A DNA stretch of 7,011 bases from a bacterium (GTDB taxonomy: Bacteria > Margulisbacteria > Marinamargulisbacteria > JAAEMD01), in the NCBI GenBank assembly GCA_024225875.1, contig JAAEMD010000230.1, positions 1-7,011 on the forward strand, given 5' to 3'. Shown one piece after another: positions 1-5,500 of the stretch (position 1 is the stretch's first letter; each line of letters opens with the position of its first letter). The notes under the pieces are model-generated. The model ran no database searches and was not told the DNA's origin. It was given only the letters and a program-made list of their open reading frames with translations. The position numbers were made by a program, and so were the translations under genes.

Positions 1-40
1 AGGGAAAATATGAATACGACTGCGTTACGGTTAGCAAAAC

Positions 41-57
41 TTGCCGAAGCTCGGCAA
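41..57. repeat. Short perfect hairpin, 7-bp stem and 3-nt loop
   Basis: TTGCCGA (41-47) and TCGGCAA (51-57) are perfect inverted copies separated by AGC. No U-tract follows on either strand, so it is not a convincing rho-independent terminator. It lies about ten bases from a second, longer inverted repeat, so the two may form one structured element. Its function is unknown. Confidence 0.5.
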
Positions 58-66
58 CATTGATAG

Positions 67-123
67 TGTGATTACGTCAAAATCGCTTGGTACTTATACC
101 GTCAGTATCCCTTGGTAATCACA
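67..123. repeat. 9-bp perfect inverted repeat enclosing a smaller hairpin
   Basis: TGTGATTAC (67-75) and GTAATCACA (115-123) are perfect inverted copies 39 nt apart. Between them lies a small hairpin, GGTA-CTTA-TACC (89-100). A 7-bp direct repeat, CTTGGTA, occurs at 86-92 and 111-117. The nested arrangement looks like a structured intergenic repeat, a recombination or attachment site, or the end of a small non-autonomous element. I do not recognise the family. It lacks the typical inverse-core GTTRRRY of an integron attC site. Confidence 0.45.
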
Positions 124-360
124 TTTATTCAGCTAAATCTTACAAAAAATGCTTATCCACAATGAAACAAAACTGACAATAAAACAGGATGGCTATTCCC
201 TACTTTAGCTCGCCACTCACAAGATCGTGGCAAAGTAAAATTTAAGAAAATTAGCTCTAGGTCTTACTATAAATCGAACAAATAGAAATCCGTACTTAAA
301 TACAATTGTAATTTTTAAAAATTTGCACTTTAATAGCAAAAATGTTCTGAGGAGTTTTTC

Positions 361-724
361 GTTAATATCTAAATAACTCCTCAATTTGCTGCTATCACCA
401 ATACTAAAAGACTATTACTGTATTCCGCTTGATTGAGTTTTTCATTTTCAGTTTTAATTTTTCACGATAAAACTTTTCTTTAGGCAGTATTTGTAGAATC
501 TCTGCATATTTAAAACACTTTTCTATATCCCTTTTAGTCAAACTAAAATCTTCCTTGTACTCTTTACCAACAACAGCTGTTTCAGTATGGGCATAGCAAG
601 TTGTTACAATGCCAACAGGGTCAACATAGCCAGTTAACTCTTGGCCCTCAAAAGTAGCGACGGTTACACCAGCAGCCGCAAGAATGCCGGAAAACCCCAG
701 CGCTATAAGTTTTCCTGCTTTCAT
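361..724 (-). pseudogene. Truncated and frameshifted GH24 phage-type lysozyme (SAR endolysin)
   Basis: The intact part is a 106-codon frame (724 down to a TAG at 404-406). It opens with a weakly hydrophobic Gly/Ala-rich segment (about residues 5-25), typical of a signal-anchor-release endolysin. The motif FEGQELTGYVDPVGIVT follows. Its spacing, E-(8)-D-(5)-T, is that of the P1/P22/phage 21 lysozyme triad, and YAHT comes next. Such enzymes cut peptidoglycan in the periplasm and are usually about 150-180 aa, so the C-terminal half is missing here. Two pieces of it seem to survive in the other two minus frames: LNQAEYSN (437-414) and then SFSIGDSSKLRSYL (411-370). These resemble the family's LTQ.Q..AL..SF.YN.G....STL segment. 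I infer at least two frameshifts and a dead gene. A genuine short protein is the alternative. Confidence 0.6.
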
Positions 725-746
725 AGTTTGCTCTCAAATTTTAGGT

Positions 747-773
747 ATAAAAAAACCCGCGAGGTGCGGGTTT
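747..773 (-). terminator. Rho-independent terminator after the 153-aa membrane protein gene
   Basis: Read on the minus strand, a perfect 8-bp stem (AAACCCGC pairing with GCGGGTTT, + positions 753-760 and 766-773) with a 5-nt loop runs into a tract of seven T. It sits 17 nt downstream of the stop at 790 and upstream of the lysozyme start at 724. It therefore ends the 1344-790 transcript and separates it from the lysozyme remnant. Confidence 0.9.
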
Positions 774-789
774 AACTAATCACTTACGG

Positions 790-1251
790 TTAAAAGTGAC
801 CAAAACGCAATTGCTTAGTAATAACTTGGCCCTGAGTAGTACTAAACTTCAACTCAACTTTGAGTTTTATTAAAAGGCGTAAGAACTTTTCAAAATTATC
901 GTTATATATACCTTTAATATTTATTAAGTCATCTGAAGTGTTGGGGCTTATCCCTAATTGGGCGCCTAATTCAAGAGTGCAATTTGGGAAGCAATTTTTT
1001 ATCTTGCTCTCTAGTTCTGTTTGATTTAATTCGCTATCACACCAAAACAACTTGTACTCAAAATTTATGGCAGCTCCATTTCCGTAGTTATGAAGGACAT
1101 AGCGATAATAGCCATCTGTTTTACTGTGGTGCTCAAGTTTTTCAACGACCGGCTGAATAGAGTTCAAGAATTGCTTTTCATTGTGCTTTAAGCCGTTCCA
1201 AGCAAATAAAAAAGTAATTAATGCTGCTGCAGTAGCAATCAAATCACTCAA
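790..1251 (-). CDS. Membrane-anchored hypothetical protein, 153 aa, TTG start
   Basis: Not recognised as a named family. Residues about 4-20 form one hydrophobic helix, followed by a charged segment (KHNEKQ) and a predicted soluble domain. The string SIQPVVEKL...YRYVLHNYGNGAAINFEYKLF recalls a general pattern (xPxxx...xNxGxGxAxx) in many small bacterial proteins that carry a beta-sandwich behind one membrane helix. That resemblance is from memory and is weak. The start codon is TTG at 1249-1251, with a modest GAAG Shine-Dalgarno 6 nt upstream. A TAA eight codons upstream in the same frame (1273-1275), the stop of the 23-aa peptide gene, excludes a longer N-terminus. It lies 21 nt downstream of that peptide gene and ends just before a strong terminator. 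A lysis accessory or a membrane protein of a phage remnant are both possible. Confidence 0.7.
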   Translation of the reverse strand: MSDLIATAAALITFLFAWNGLKHNEKQFLNSIQPVVEKLEHHSKTDGYYRYVLHNYGNGAAINFEYKLFWCDSELNQTELESKIKNCFPNCTLELGAQLGISPNTSDDLINIKGIYNDNFEKFLRLLIKLKVELKFSTTQGQVITKQLRFGHF

Positions 1252-1272
1252 TTTTACTTCGAATGAGAAGCC

Positions 1273-1344
1273 TTAACCAATAATTACCCCAGCTAGGAAT
1301 GTCAATAAAACTGCTAAAACAATCATCTTATCAAACTTCTGCAT
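1273..1344 (-). CDS. Small one-helix membrane peptide, 23 aa
   Basis: The frame encodes MQKFDKMIVLAVLLTFLAGVIIG, split as a short polar N-terminus (residues 1-6, two Lys) and a continuous hydrophobic helix (7-23) ending in Gly. The ATG (1342-1344) has a near-consensus AAGGAG Shine-Dalgarno 5 nt upstream, the best ribosome site in this part of the window. That is the main reason to believe the gene. It follows the terminator at 1406-1443 and precedes the 153-aa protein gene by 21 nt in the same frame, so it probably leads a two-gene transcript. Possible roles are a small holin-like or toxin-like membrane peptide, or a leader for the next gene. The sequence does not decide between them. Confidence 0.55.
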   Translation of the reverse strand: MQKFDKMIVLAVLLTFLAGVIIG

Positions 1345-1405
1345 GTTTTCTCCTTTTAAGCGTTATAGGTATAAGATTAACATGCAAAGCTTTGTGGGAA
1401 TATAA
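1345..1405 (-). promoter_or_regulatory. Probable promoter region for the 23-aa and 153-aa genes
   Basis: A terminator at 1406-1443 shuts off upstream transcription, so a promoter for the 1344-790 genes must lie in this interval. The best -10 candidate on the minus strand is TATAAC (+ 1367-1362), 17 nt before the ATG. A weak -35, TTTGCA (+ 1388-1383), stands at a short 15-nt spacing. A CAAAGCTTTG palindrome overlaps the -35 and could be an operator. The need for a promoter is firmer than the exact hexamers. Confidence 0.35.
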
Positions 1406-1443
1406 AAACAAAAAATCCGCCAGGTCATAAACTAAGCGGATTT
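1406..1443 (-). terminator. Rho-independent terminator of the 268-aa/208-aa gene pair
   Basis: On the minus strand GAAATCCGC pairs with GCGGATTT (perfect 8-bp stem, + 1436-1443 with 1413-1420). The loop is a rather large 15 nt, and a T-rich tract follows. The terminator lies about 70 nt after the stop at 1513 and marks the end of the long left-running gene series. Confidence 0.8.
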
Positions 1444-1451
1444 CTTCAACA

Positions 1452-1504
1452 TGGAAAATACGAATCAGGGTTGGGGGGGGTTACAAGGTATTAAATATTT
1501 TCCA
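1452..1504. repeat. 9-bp inverted repeat flanking an eight-G run
   Basis: TGGAAAATA (1452-1460) and TATTTTCCA (1496-1504) are perfect inverted copies. The 35 nt between them contain an uninterrupted run of eight G (1473-1480; C on the transcribed strand) within GGGTTGGGGGGGG. The element lies between the stop of the 208-aa gene and its terminator, in the 3' untranslated region. It could protect the transcript 3' end, form an unusual G-rich structure, or mark an old junction. Confidence 0.45.
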
Positions 1505-1512
1505 CTAACTGT

Positions 1513-2139
1513 TTATGCGCTGATTGAAAGAAAAGATTCTGGTAGGCTAGGCTTACCAACCATGAGTTTCTCAACTTTACCTACATTACGTAACTCTCTT
1601 TCATAATGGTTTTCATTGGTTGTTGGCACGGCTCTGCTTTTCCCTAATGACTCTAGAAGCATAATTGCATGTTCTACCTTGACGATAGGTACATCGTTTA
1701 TAATTGCTTTTTTTAATCTACCTGAAACTTCGCCAAAAGAATTAGAATCATTTAACATGGCTTTTTTAAATGAAACCACTGAACTTTTTGATGCATTACA
1801 ATCCCTATCAGCCCCCAACAAACATGATTTAAGGCCAAAATCCGTTACACTAAGCAAACAAAATCCGTTTATCTTACCATCACTGTTAGTAAATAGTATC
1901 CAACGGTTGTAATCATATAACGCTTCAGGTGTTTCAAAAAGCAGTTTTAATTTTGGGAACAGCAGGGTGTAGACATTTTTATAAATATTAAACACATCAT
2001 TTGCTACTTTTGAAAAGTCTTCACCTAAAATATCAACTTTAAAATAATTTTCTGAATTATCCTCATTTAACCAGCTTAAGTCATTACTTGAACTTTCGTC
2101 TATCAATATATTGGCTCTAAGTATTACACTTTCATCCAT
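1513..2139 (-). CDS. Hypothetical protein, 208 aa, possible GNAT-like fold
   Basis: Not confidently recognised. The N-terminal 50 residues are acidic. The middle, RWILFTNSDGKINGFCLLSV (80-98), reads like the paired strands of an acyltransferase core (W-hhh-DGKhhGF). The end, EVSGRLKKAI (137-146) through VGKVEKLMVGKP (186-197), recalls phage-encoded proteins loosely called N-acetyltransferases. No acetyl-CoA loop (Q/RxxGxG/A) is evident, so catalysis is doubtful. The ATG start has AGGTG about 8 nt upstream, overlapping the end of the 268-aa gene. The gap to that gene's stop is 3 nt, so the two are probably co-translated, and a terminator follows. The GNAT suggestion is inference and a phage accessory protein is equally plausible. 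Confidence 0.7.
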   Translation of the reverse strand: MDESVILRANILIDESSSNDLSWLNEDNSENYFKVDILGEDFSKVANDVFNIYKNVYTLLFPKLKLLFETPEALYDYNRWILFTNSDGKINGFCLLSVTDFGLKSCLLGADRDCNASKSSVVSFKKAMLNDSNSFGEVSGRLKKAIINDVPIVKVEHAIMLLESLGKSRAVPTTNENHYERELRNVGKVEKLMVGKPSLPESFLSISA

Positions 2140-2142
2140 AAA

Positions 2143-2949
2143 TCAATCACCTAGAGTTTCATTGCTATATAACTCATTCTGAATATAGGCTCCTTTACTT
2201 TTAGCATCGCAAATTGAGCTCACGATTGTTCTTAAGCGTGTGAGCTTTTCAACAACTTCAATGGCTTTATTTCTGGTTATGGTTGCTTTAAATAACCGCA
2301 CAGGAATAAAGGGCTTAATACTTACATGCATTATAGGTAGGTTATAGTTAATATTAAATTTTTCCACACTAGGTTTAGCCGTCAATGCTTCCATACTACG
2401 TTTAGCTATTAATGTAGCTGCTCTAGATCGACTAATTTCATTTCTTTTTGATGCACGCCATTCTTTTTGAGGGGGTAAATTATAGTCGATTAAAGTTTTT
2501 TCAATATGGTTAGTAGCATTGACAGATGTAAGCAGTGTATATATTTGTATTAACTCCTCCAACTCCATGTCAGAATTAATAAGTTCGTTGAATTTAGATG
2601 TAATATGAGCTTGTAAATTTTTTTCACCAAGAAGAACATTTTTCTCAATACAAGCGATTAAATCAGACTTCTCCAATTCATTTGATAACCTTGGATATTT
2701 AAAGAAAAAATGATCAACAACATAGTCTGTACGAACTTCTTTTCCAAGATTATTTTTAAACCTCGGAAGTTCAGTGAATCCATACTTATCAATCACAGAC
2801 CAAGAATGTGGTGTTGACCTATTACGTTTTTTAGCACCAATACTGCTTGTTTTAGGCGCCCCTATAACTACGGCAACGGGTTTTGGCGCAGTAAAACAAC
2901 TATGCCCTTTTGAAGTAACACCTTTAGCTTTAGTCAAACCTTTTTCCAA
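2143..2949 (-). CDS. Hypothetical protein, 268 aa, basic N-terminus, TTG start
   Basis: Not recognised. Residues 1-48 are basic and rich in Gly, Pro, Ser and Lys (GAKKRNRS at 38-45) and look disordered, as in nucleic-acid-binding or assembly proteins. Residues 90-190 are mostly helical, with an acidic stretch (DMELEELIQIY) and a basic one (EWRASKRNEISRSRAATLIAKR, 163-184). A strand-rich segment, FNINYNLPIMHVSIKPFIPVR (198-218), precedes a C-terminal helix. There is no signal peptide or membrane helix. The start is TTG (2947-2949), supported by a strong AGGGGG 4 nt upstream. No ATG occurs before codon 128. The gene lies 61 nt after the 350-aa gene and 3 nt before the 208-aa gene, so it forms a two-gene unit that may share the upstream transcript or use its own promoter. 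Confidence 0.7.
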   Translation of the reverse strand: MEKGLTKAKGVTSKGHSCFTAPKPVAVVIGAPKTSSIGAKKRNRSTPHSWSVIDKYGFTELPRFKNNLGKEVRTDYVVDHFFFKYPRLSNELEKSDLIACIEKNVLLGEKNLQAHITSKFNELINSDMELEELIQIYTLLTSVNATNHIEKTLIDYNLPPQKEWRASKRNEISRSRAATLIAKRSMEALTAKPSVEKFNINYNLPIMHVSIKPFIPVRLFKATITRNKAIEVVEKLTRLRTIVSSICDAKSKGAYIQNELYSNETLGD

Positions 2950-3010
2950 GTGACCCCCTGTAAATAACCAATACGAAATTAACCTAAATGTTCAATAATA
3001 GCACTATCGA

Positions 3011-4063
3011 TTAAAAACATCTAAATTTTCCAAACACTTTCAAAACACTTTCATTTGTATCTAATTTATAAAGCTTTAATAATGCCCATAAATTCTCAAG
3101 GCATATATTTTTCTCATTGTGTTTTAAAATATTTATCAGTTCACCATCTGACACTTTATTAAAATCATAGCCAAACTCTTCTAAGAAGGCGTTAATAACT
3201 AAATGAAGTGATAACATTCTAGACCACCTAAGTTCATTAGACGGGGTTAATCCAGAAACAAAATCTACTAACTTATCGGCTTTTCTCTGAGTTTCATCAT
3301 CATTTATAAACGAGTCATAAGCTTTAATTGATTTTAGCAACTGTGTATCATTATCGTACTCAAGTACACACCCTACCATCGCTATGAAGTTATCTTTGAA
3401 GAAATGGTCACTATCCATCTTAGAATCATAGTTTTGGCCATCAAATAATGAAACATCTGTCATTAGCAACTGAAACACCTTTAGAAACTTTAAGAAATCC
3501 AAATCTTGCTTCTCCGCAACAGTTGAATCTAAAAAAATCATCTCTTTTTCTGTTGAATAACTAACGCCAAAAAAAACAAGTAACCTATATACAAATGACT
3601 TTAGGTAATATTTATCACCCTGCTCATTATTCACGTGCCAATTCCTATTATGATTATCCATAAAGTTCCATAATCGACTATCAAGTGTTTCAGCAGCGTT
3701 AATAAGAGTAATTTTATTTTTAGATATTACATTTTTTATTTTAACTTTTTGTTCATGTTCATGAGTTTTATTCAGTTTATACTTATGTGATTGTGCATCG
3801 ATTTTATGTTTTAATTTTTCTATTTCAACATCAGATTCTGTCTTTAGCCTTGATTGCAAGAGCGCAATTTCTTTATCAGTTTCGCTTTTTAGCTCGTTTT
3901 TTAATTTTTCTAAGTCAATTGTTTGCTGAGCTTTTTCATTTTGAATGATTCTTTTGGACATTACCGTTGCCAAGAAGCTTGAAAAACCGAAAATTAATAA
4001 AGCCCCTCCACCAATCGAAGCTAAAATAGCTTGAACTAAGCCCCATACATCTATATCAGTCAT
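3011..4063 (-). CDS. Membrane-anchored coiled-coil protein of unknown function, 350 aa
   Basis: Residues about 10-34 form one hydrophobic helix rich in Gly and Phe, followed by SKR. Residues 40-115 are a long charged coiled coil with repeating units (LKNELKSETDKEIALLQ, then SRLKTESDVEIEKLKHK). A predicted all-helical soluble domain (115-350) begins INAAETLDSRLWNF. The last part resembles the A-x-x-L-x-S-R-L-W/Y-N string of other bacterial membrane plus coiled-coil proteins of unknown function. No catalytic motif is visible. The topology suggests an oligomeric cytoplasmic domain tethered to the inner membrane. The ATG follows the peptidase stop by 9 nt, with AAGGA overlapping that stop, so it is the last gene of the tight four-gene block. 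It could be a membrane effector or a scaffold. No function is assigned. Confidence 0.75.
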   Translation of the reverse strand: MTDIDVWGLVQAILASIGGGALLIFGFSSFLATVMSKRIIQNEKAQQTIDLEKLKNELKSETDKEIALLQSRLKTESDVEIEKLKHKIDAQSHKYKLNKTHEHEQKVKIKNVISKNKITLINAAETLDSRLWNFMDNHNRNWHVNNEQGDKYYLKSFVYRLLVFFGVSYSTEKEMIFLDSTVAEKQDLDFLKFLKVFQLLMTDVSLFDGQNYDSKMDSDHFFKDNFIAMVGCVLEYDNDTQLLKSIKAYDSFINDDETQRKADKLVDFVSGLTPSNELRWSRMLSLHLVINAFLEEFGYDFNKVSDGELINILKHNEKNICLENLWALLKLYKLDTNESVLKVFGKFRCF

Positions 4064-4072
4064 AATCTGTCC

Positions 4073-4459
4073 TTAAAGTTTTTCTTTTATGTTTCCACGG
4101 TGCATACGAACCGAACTAATCACAACCCCCTCAAAAAGATATTCATCATGCTTAGTAACTTTTACCGGTGGGTATTCAACGCTATCAGATAAAAGAAGAT
4201 TGTTCTTAAGGTCTGCAATCTTACAAACGAACACACCACTATAGGCAGCAACAATTACATCGCCTTGCTTAACATCAACGCTGCGGTCGATTATCAGCAG
4301 GTCACCGTCAAAAATTCCAACACCTTCCATTGACCGGCCGCTAGCGATACCATAGAAAGTTGCATCTTTATTTTTTTCTATTAGGCCTGCGACTCCATTT
4401 GGTAAATCTTTAAAGTTGTTCGCTTTGTTGAAATTACTTTCTAACACCTCAGTATTCAT
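4073..4459 (-). CDS. UmuD-like S24-family (LexA/UmuD) serine peptidase, 128 aa
   Basis: The peptidase fold is clear: GIASGRSMEG, then GIFDGDLLIIDRSVDVKQGDVIVAA, GVFVCKI and EYPPV match the UmuD/LexA C-terminal domain. Counting from this ATG, the nucleophile is Ser43 and the general base Lys80. Their spacing of 37 is that of UmuD (S60/K97) and LexA (S119/K156). No Ala-Gly or Cys-Gly lies about 36 residues before the Ser. The only A-G (24-25) is just 19 residues before it. An in-frame ATG at 4483 would add eight residues, but the ATG at 4457-4459 has AAGGAG about 10 nt upstream, so I prefer it. It overlaps the 249-aa gene by 11 nt, which suggests translational coupling. UmuD normally pairs with UmuC of polymerase V, and no umuC is present. 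A helix-turn-helix domain, expected of a repressor, is also absent. Confidence 0.88.
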   Translation of the reverse strand: MNTEVLESNFNKANNFKDLPNGVAGLIEKNKDATFYGIASGRSMEGVGIFDGDLLIIDRSVDVKQGDVIVAAYSGVFVCKIADLKNNLLLSDSVEYPPVKVTKHDEYLFEGVVISSVRMHRGNIKEKL

Positions 4460-5198
4460 CTGAAAACTTCTCCTTAATTTCATTCAAATCACTATAACTC
4501 TTGTATTTATTTAGCAATTTCAAAATTTCATCATCAGCAGGAAGGTTTGGTAAACTTCTTGAGCTATGAAGTACAATTTCAGCTATTTTATTAAAGTGAA
4601 GACTTGCCTCTTCGTTGCTTATTTTTATTGAGCTAGACTCTTTTACAAATATATCTACTTTTTCTACAATTGCAGATTCATACAAAGAGGCTTCCAAAAG
4701 GCAACTACCATGTAGTTTCTCTATTCTACCTTCCAACTCTTTAATTTTGATGTTTATAACCGCAAGATTCTCTATAGACTTTTCAGTTTGCTCTTTAACT
4801 TGTTCAATACACTTATTAATAGCACTGTCATCTTGACATTGCGCGCAGGCTCCCATTTCTTGGCCCTCCTGCAAAATCAATTTGTACTCATCGAATGACC
4901 TAACTTTTAAGATCCTTAGCTCCCAGCATAATGCATAAAACGAAACTAAATTTGATAATAGTGATAAACCTAACTCGTACTTTTTTTCTTTATTCCAGTC
5001 GTTGCTTGCGAGCCAAGCTGCTATTAATATCAAATTAGTTGTGTAAGCAATTAAAATAGTAAATACAGCGATTACTACATCACTAAAACTTCCCCATGAC
5101 CCGCCTTTTACACAAAAAACATAAAACATAAATAAAGCTAAAAATAAAACCAAATAACTAATGGTTACTCTTATAAACCATGCTTTAAAACTTTCCAC
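4449..5198 (-). CDS. Two-helix inner-membrane protein of unknown function, 249 aa, GTG start
   Basis: Residues about 10-30 and 39-64 are strong hydrophobic helices joined by a short loop (VKGGSWGSFSD). A long helical and probably cytoplasmic region follows, with a coiled-coil stretch (about 125-165, IEQVKEQTEKSIENL, INIKIKELEGRIEKL). A CAQC pair (118-121) could bind metal or form a disulfide, but it is a single CxxC. No enzyme motif is seen. The start is GTG (5196-5198), overlapping the TAG of the 60-aa gene as TAGTG, with GAAGG about 9 nt upstream. The next in-frame ATG would cut into the first helix. The 3' end overlaps the peptidase gene by 11 nt. The architecture (membrane pair plus cytoplasmic sensor region) fits a membrane effector or receptor working with its neighbours, but that is inference. 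Confidence 0.75.
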   Translation of the reverse strand: MESFKAWFIRVTISYLVLFLALFMFYVFCVKGGSWGSFSDVVIAVFTILIAYTTNLILIAAWLASNDWNKEKKYELGLSLLSNLVSFYALCWELRILKVRSFDEYKLILQEGQEMGACAQCQDDSAINKCIEQVKEQTEKSIENLAVINIKIKELEGRIEKLHGSCLLEASLYESAIVEKVDIFVKESSSIKISNEEASLHFNKIAEIVLHSSRSLPNLPADDEILKLLNKYKSYSDLNEIKEKFSDEY

Positions 5199-5380
5199 TA
5201 AACTGCACCTTCAATTTTCTCAGCCAAAGCCCTTAGCTTATAAGCAATCGTCGCTTTCGTATCATTCTTATTGAAATAAGCCTCTAAACGTTCATTTTCG
5301 ATATCTAGAGCTAATGTGAAGTTACAGTAATCGCTAAAGCCTACTGGCTTTACGTTTATGTTGTTGAGCTTTTTCTGCAT
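5198..5380 (-). CDS. Small hypothetical protein, 60 aa, first gene of the four-gene block
   Basis: Not recognised. This is a soluble, charged 60-residue protein. A beta-like N-terminal half (INVKPVGFSDYCNFTLALDIENERLEAYF) is followed by an amphipathic helix (TKATIAYKLRALAEKIEGAV). The ATG at 5378-5380 has AGGGA 8 nt upstream, a good ribosome site. Its TAG overlaps the GTG of the next gene by one base (TAGTG), which argues that it is translated and coupled. It leads the block after a 120-nt gap, so its promoter should lie in that gap. A small regulator, an adaptor, or an inhibitor of the membrane proteins are possible roles. Confidence 0.65.
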   Translation of the reverse strand: MQKKLNNINVKPVGFSDYCNFTLALDIENERLEAYFNKNDTKATIAYKLRALAEKIEGAV

Positions 5381-5500
5381 GCTAATTTCCCTATCAGTTA
5401 AGTTTGCGCAATTAATTGTTAACTTTTATAATTACCAAAACCAAAAATTAAAAATACTCTTAATTTATAGATGGTTAAAAGTGTATCGTGTGCGCAATTA
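5381..5500 (-). promoter_or_regulatory. AT-rich leader and probable promoter of the four-gene block, bounded by a direct repeat
   Basis: This 120-nt gap separates the NTPase stop from the 60-aa gene. TGCGCAATTA occurs at 5405-5414 and again at 5491-5500, 86 nt apart in the same orientation. The first copy sits in the 8-bp palindrome TTGCGCAA. On the minus strand TATAAA (+ 5429-5424) could be a -10 element, with only a poor -35 at 17-nt spacing. No convincing terminator follows the NTPase, so readthrough is possible. The repeats could be operator half-sites or an insertion scar. No CTG-N10-CAG LexA box is seen. Confidence 0.35.

Larger units (their letters stand above)
1..360. other. Intergenic or decayed region without a credible gene
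   Basis: I find no supportable gene here on either strand. A plus-strand frame is open from the left edge to a TGA at 61-63 and ends in AEARQH. At about 20 codons it is too short to be called the end of a gene. The region holds a 7-bp stem hairpin (41-57), a long-range 9-bp inverted repeat (67-123), and a perfect DnaA-box string (153-161). The rest is AT-rich with stops in every frame. The left part could be the edge of an element or the remains of the lysozyme tail. Confidence 0.5.

Noticed and set aside
1..63. Plus-strand open frame from the left edge ending AEARQH and TGA, as the end of a gene entering the window
   Set aside because: Only about 20 codons with no recognisable motif. An open run this short is common by chance.
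3..1464. GGAAAATA[T/C]GAAT shared by 3-14 and 1453-1464 as flanking direct repeats of an element
   Set aside because: Twelve positions with one mismatch between AT-rich strings is expected by chance in 7 kb.
1473..1480. Phase-variable poly-G tract
   Set aside because: The run lies after the stop codon and before the terminator, so length change would not alter a reading frame or an obvious promoter.
1616..1912. Plus-strand open frame of 98 codons
   Set aside because: Lies opposite the 208-aa gene, has no plausible protein character and no better ribosome site. Antisense shadow.
4615..4836. Plus-strand open frame of 73 codons opposite the 2-TM protein gene
   Set aside because: Antisense to a well-supported gene in a coupled block, with a composition typical of a complementary-strand reading.
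5381..5500. SOS (LexA) box controlling the peptidase block
   Set aside because: No CTG-N10-CAG site is seen. The nearest string, CTG-N10-TAG near 5384-5399, lacks the palindrome.
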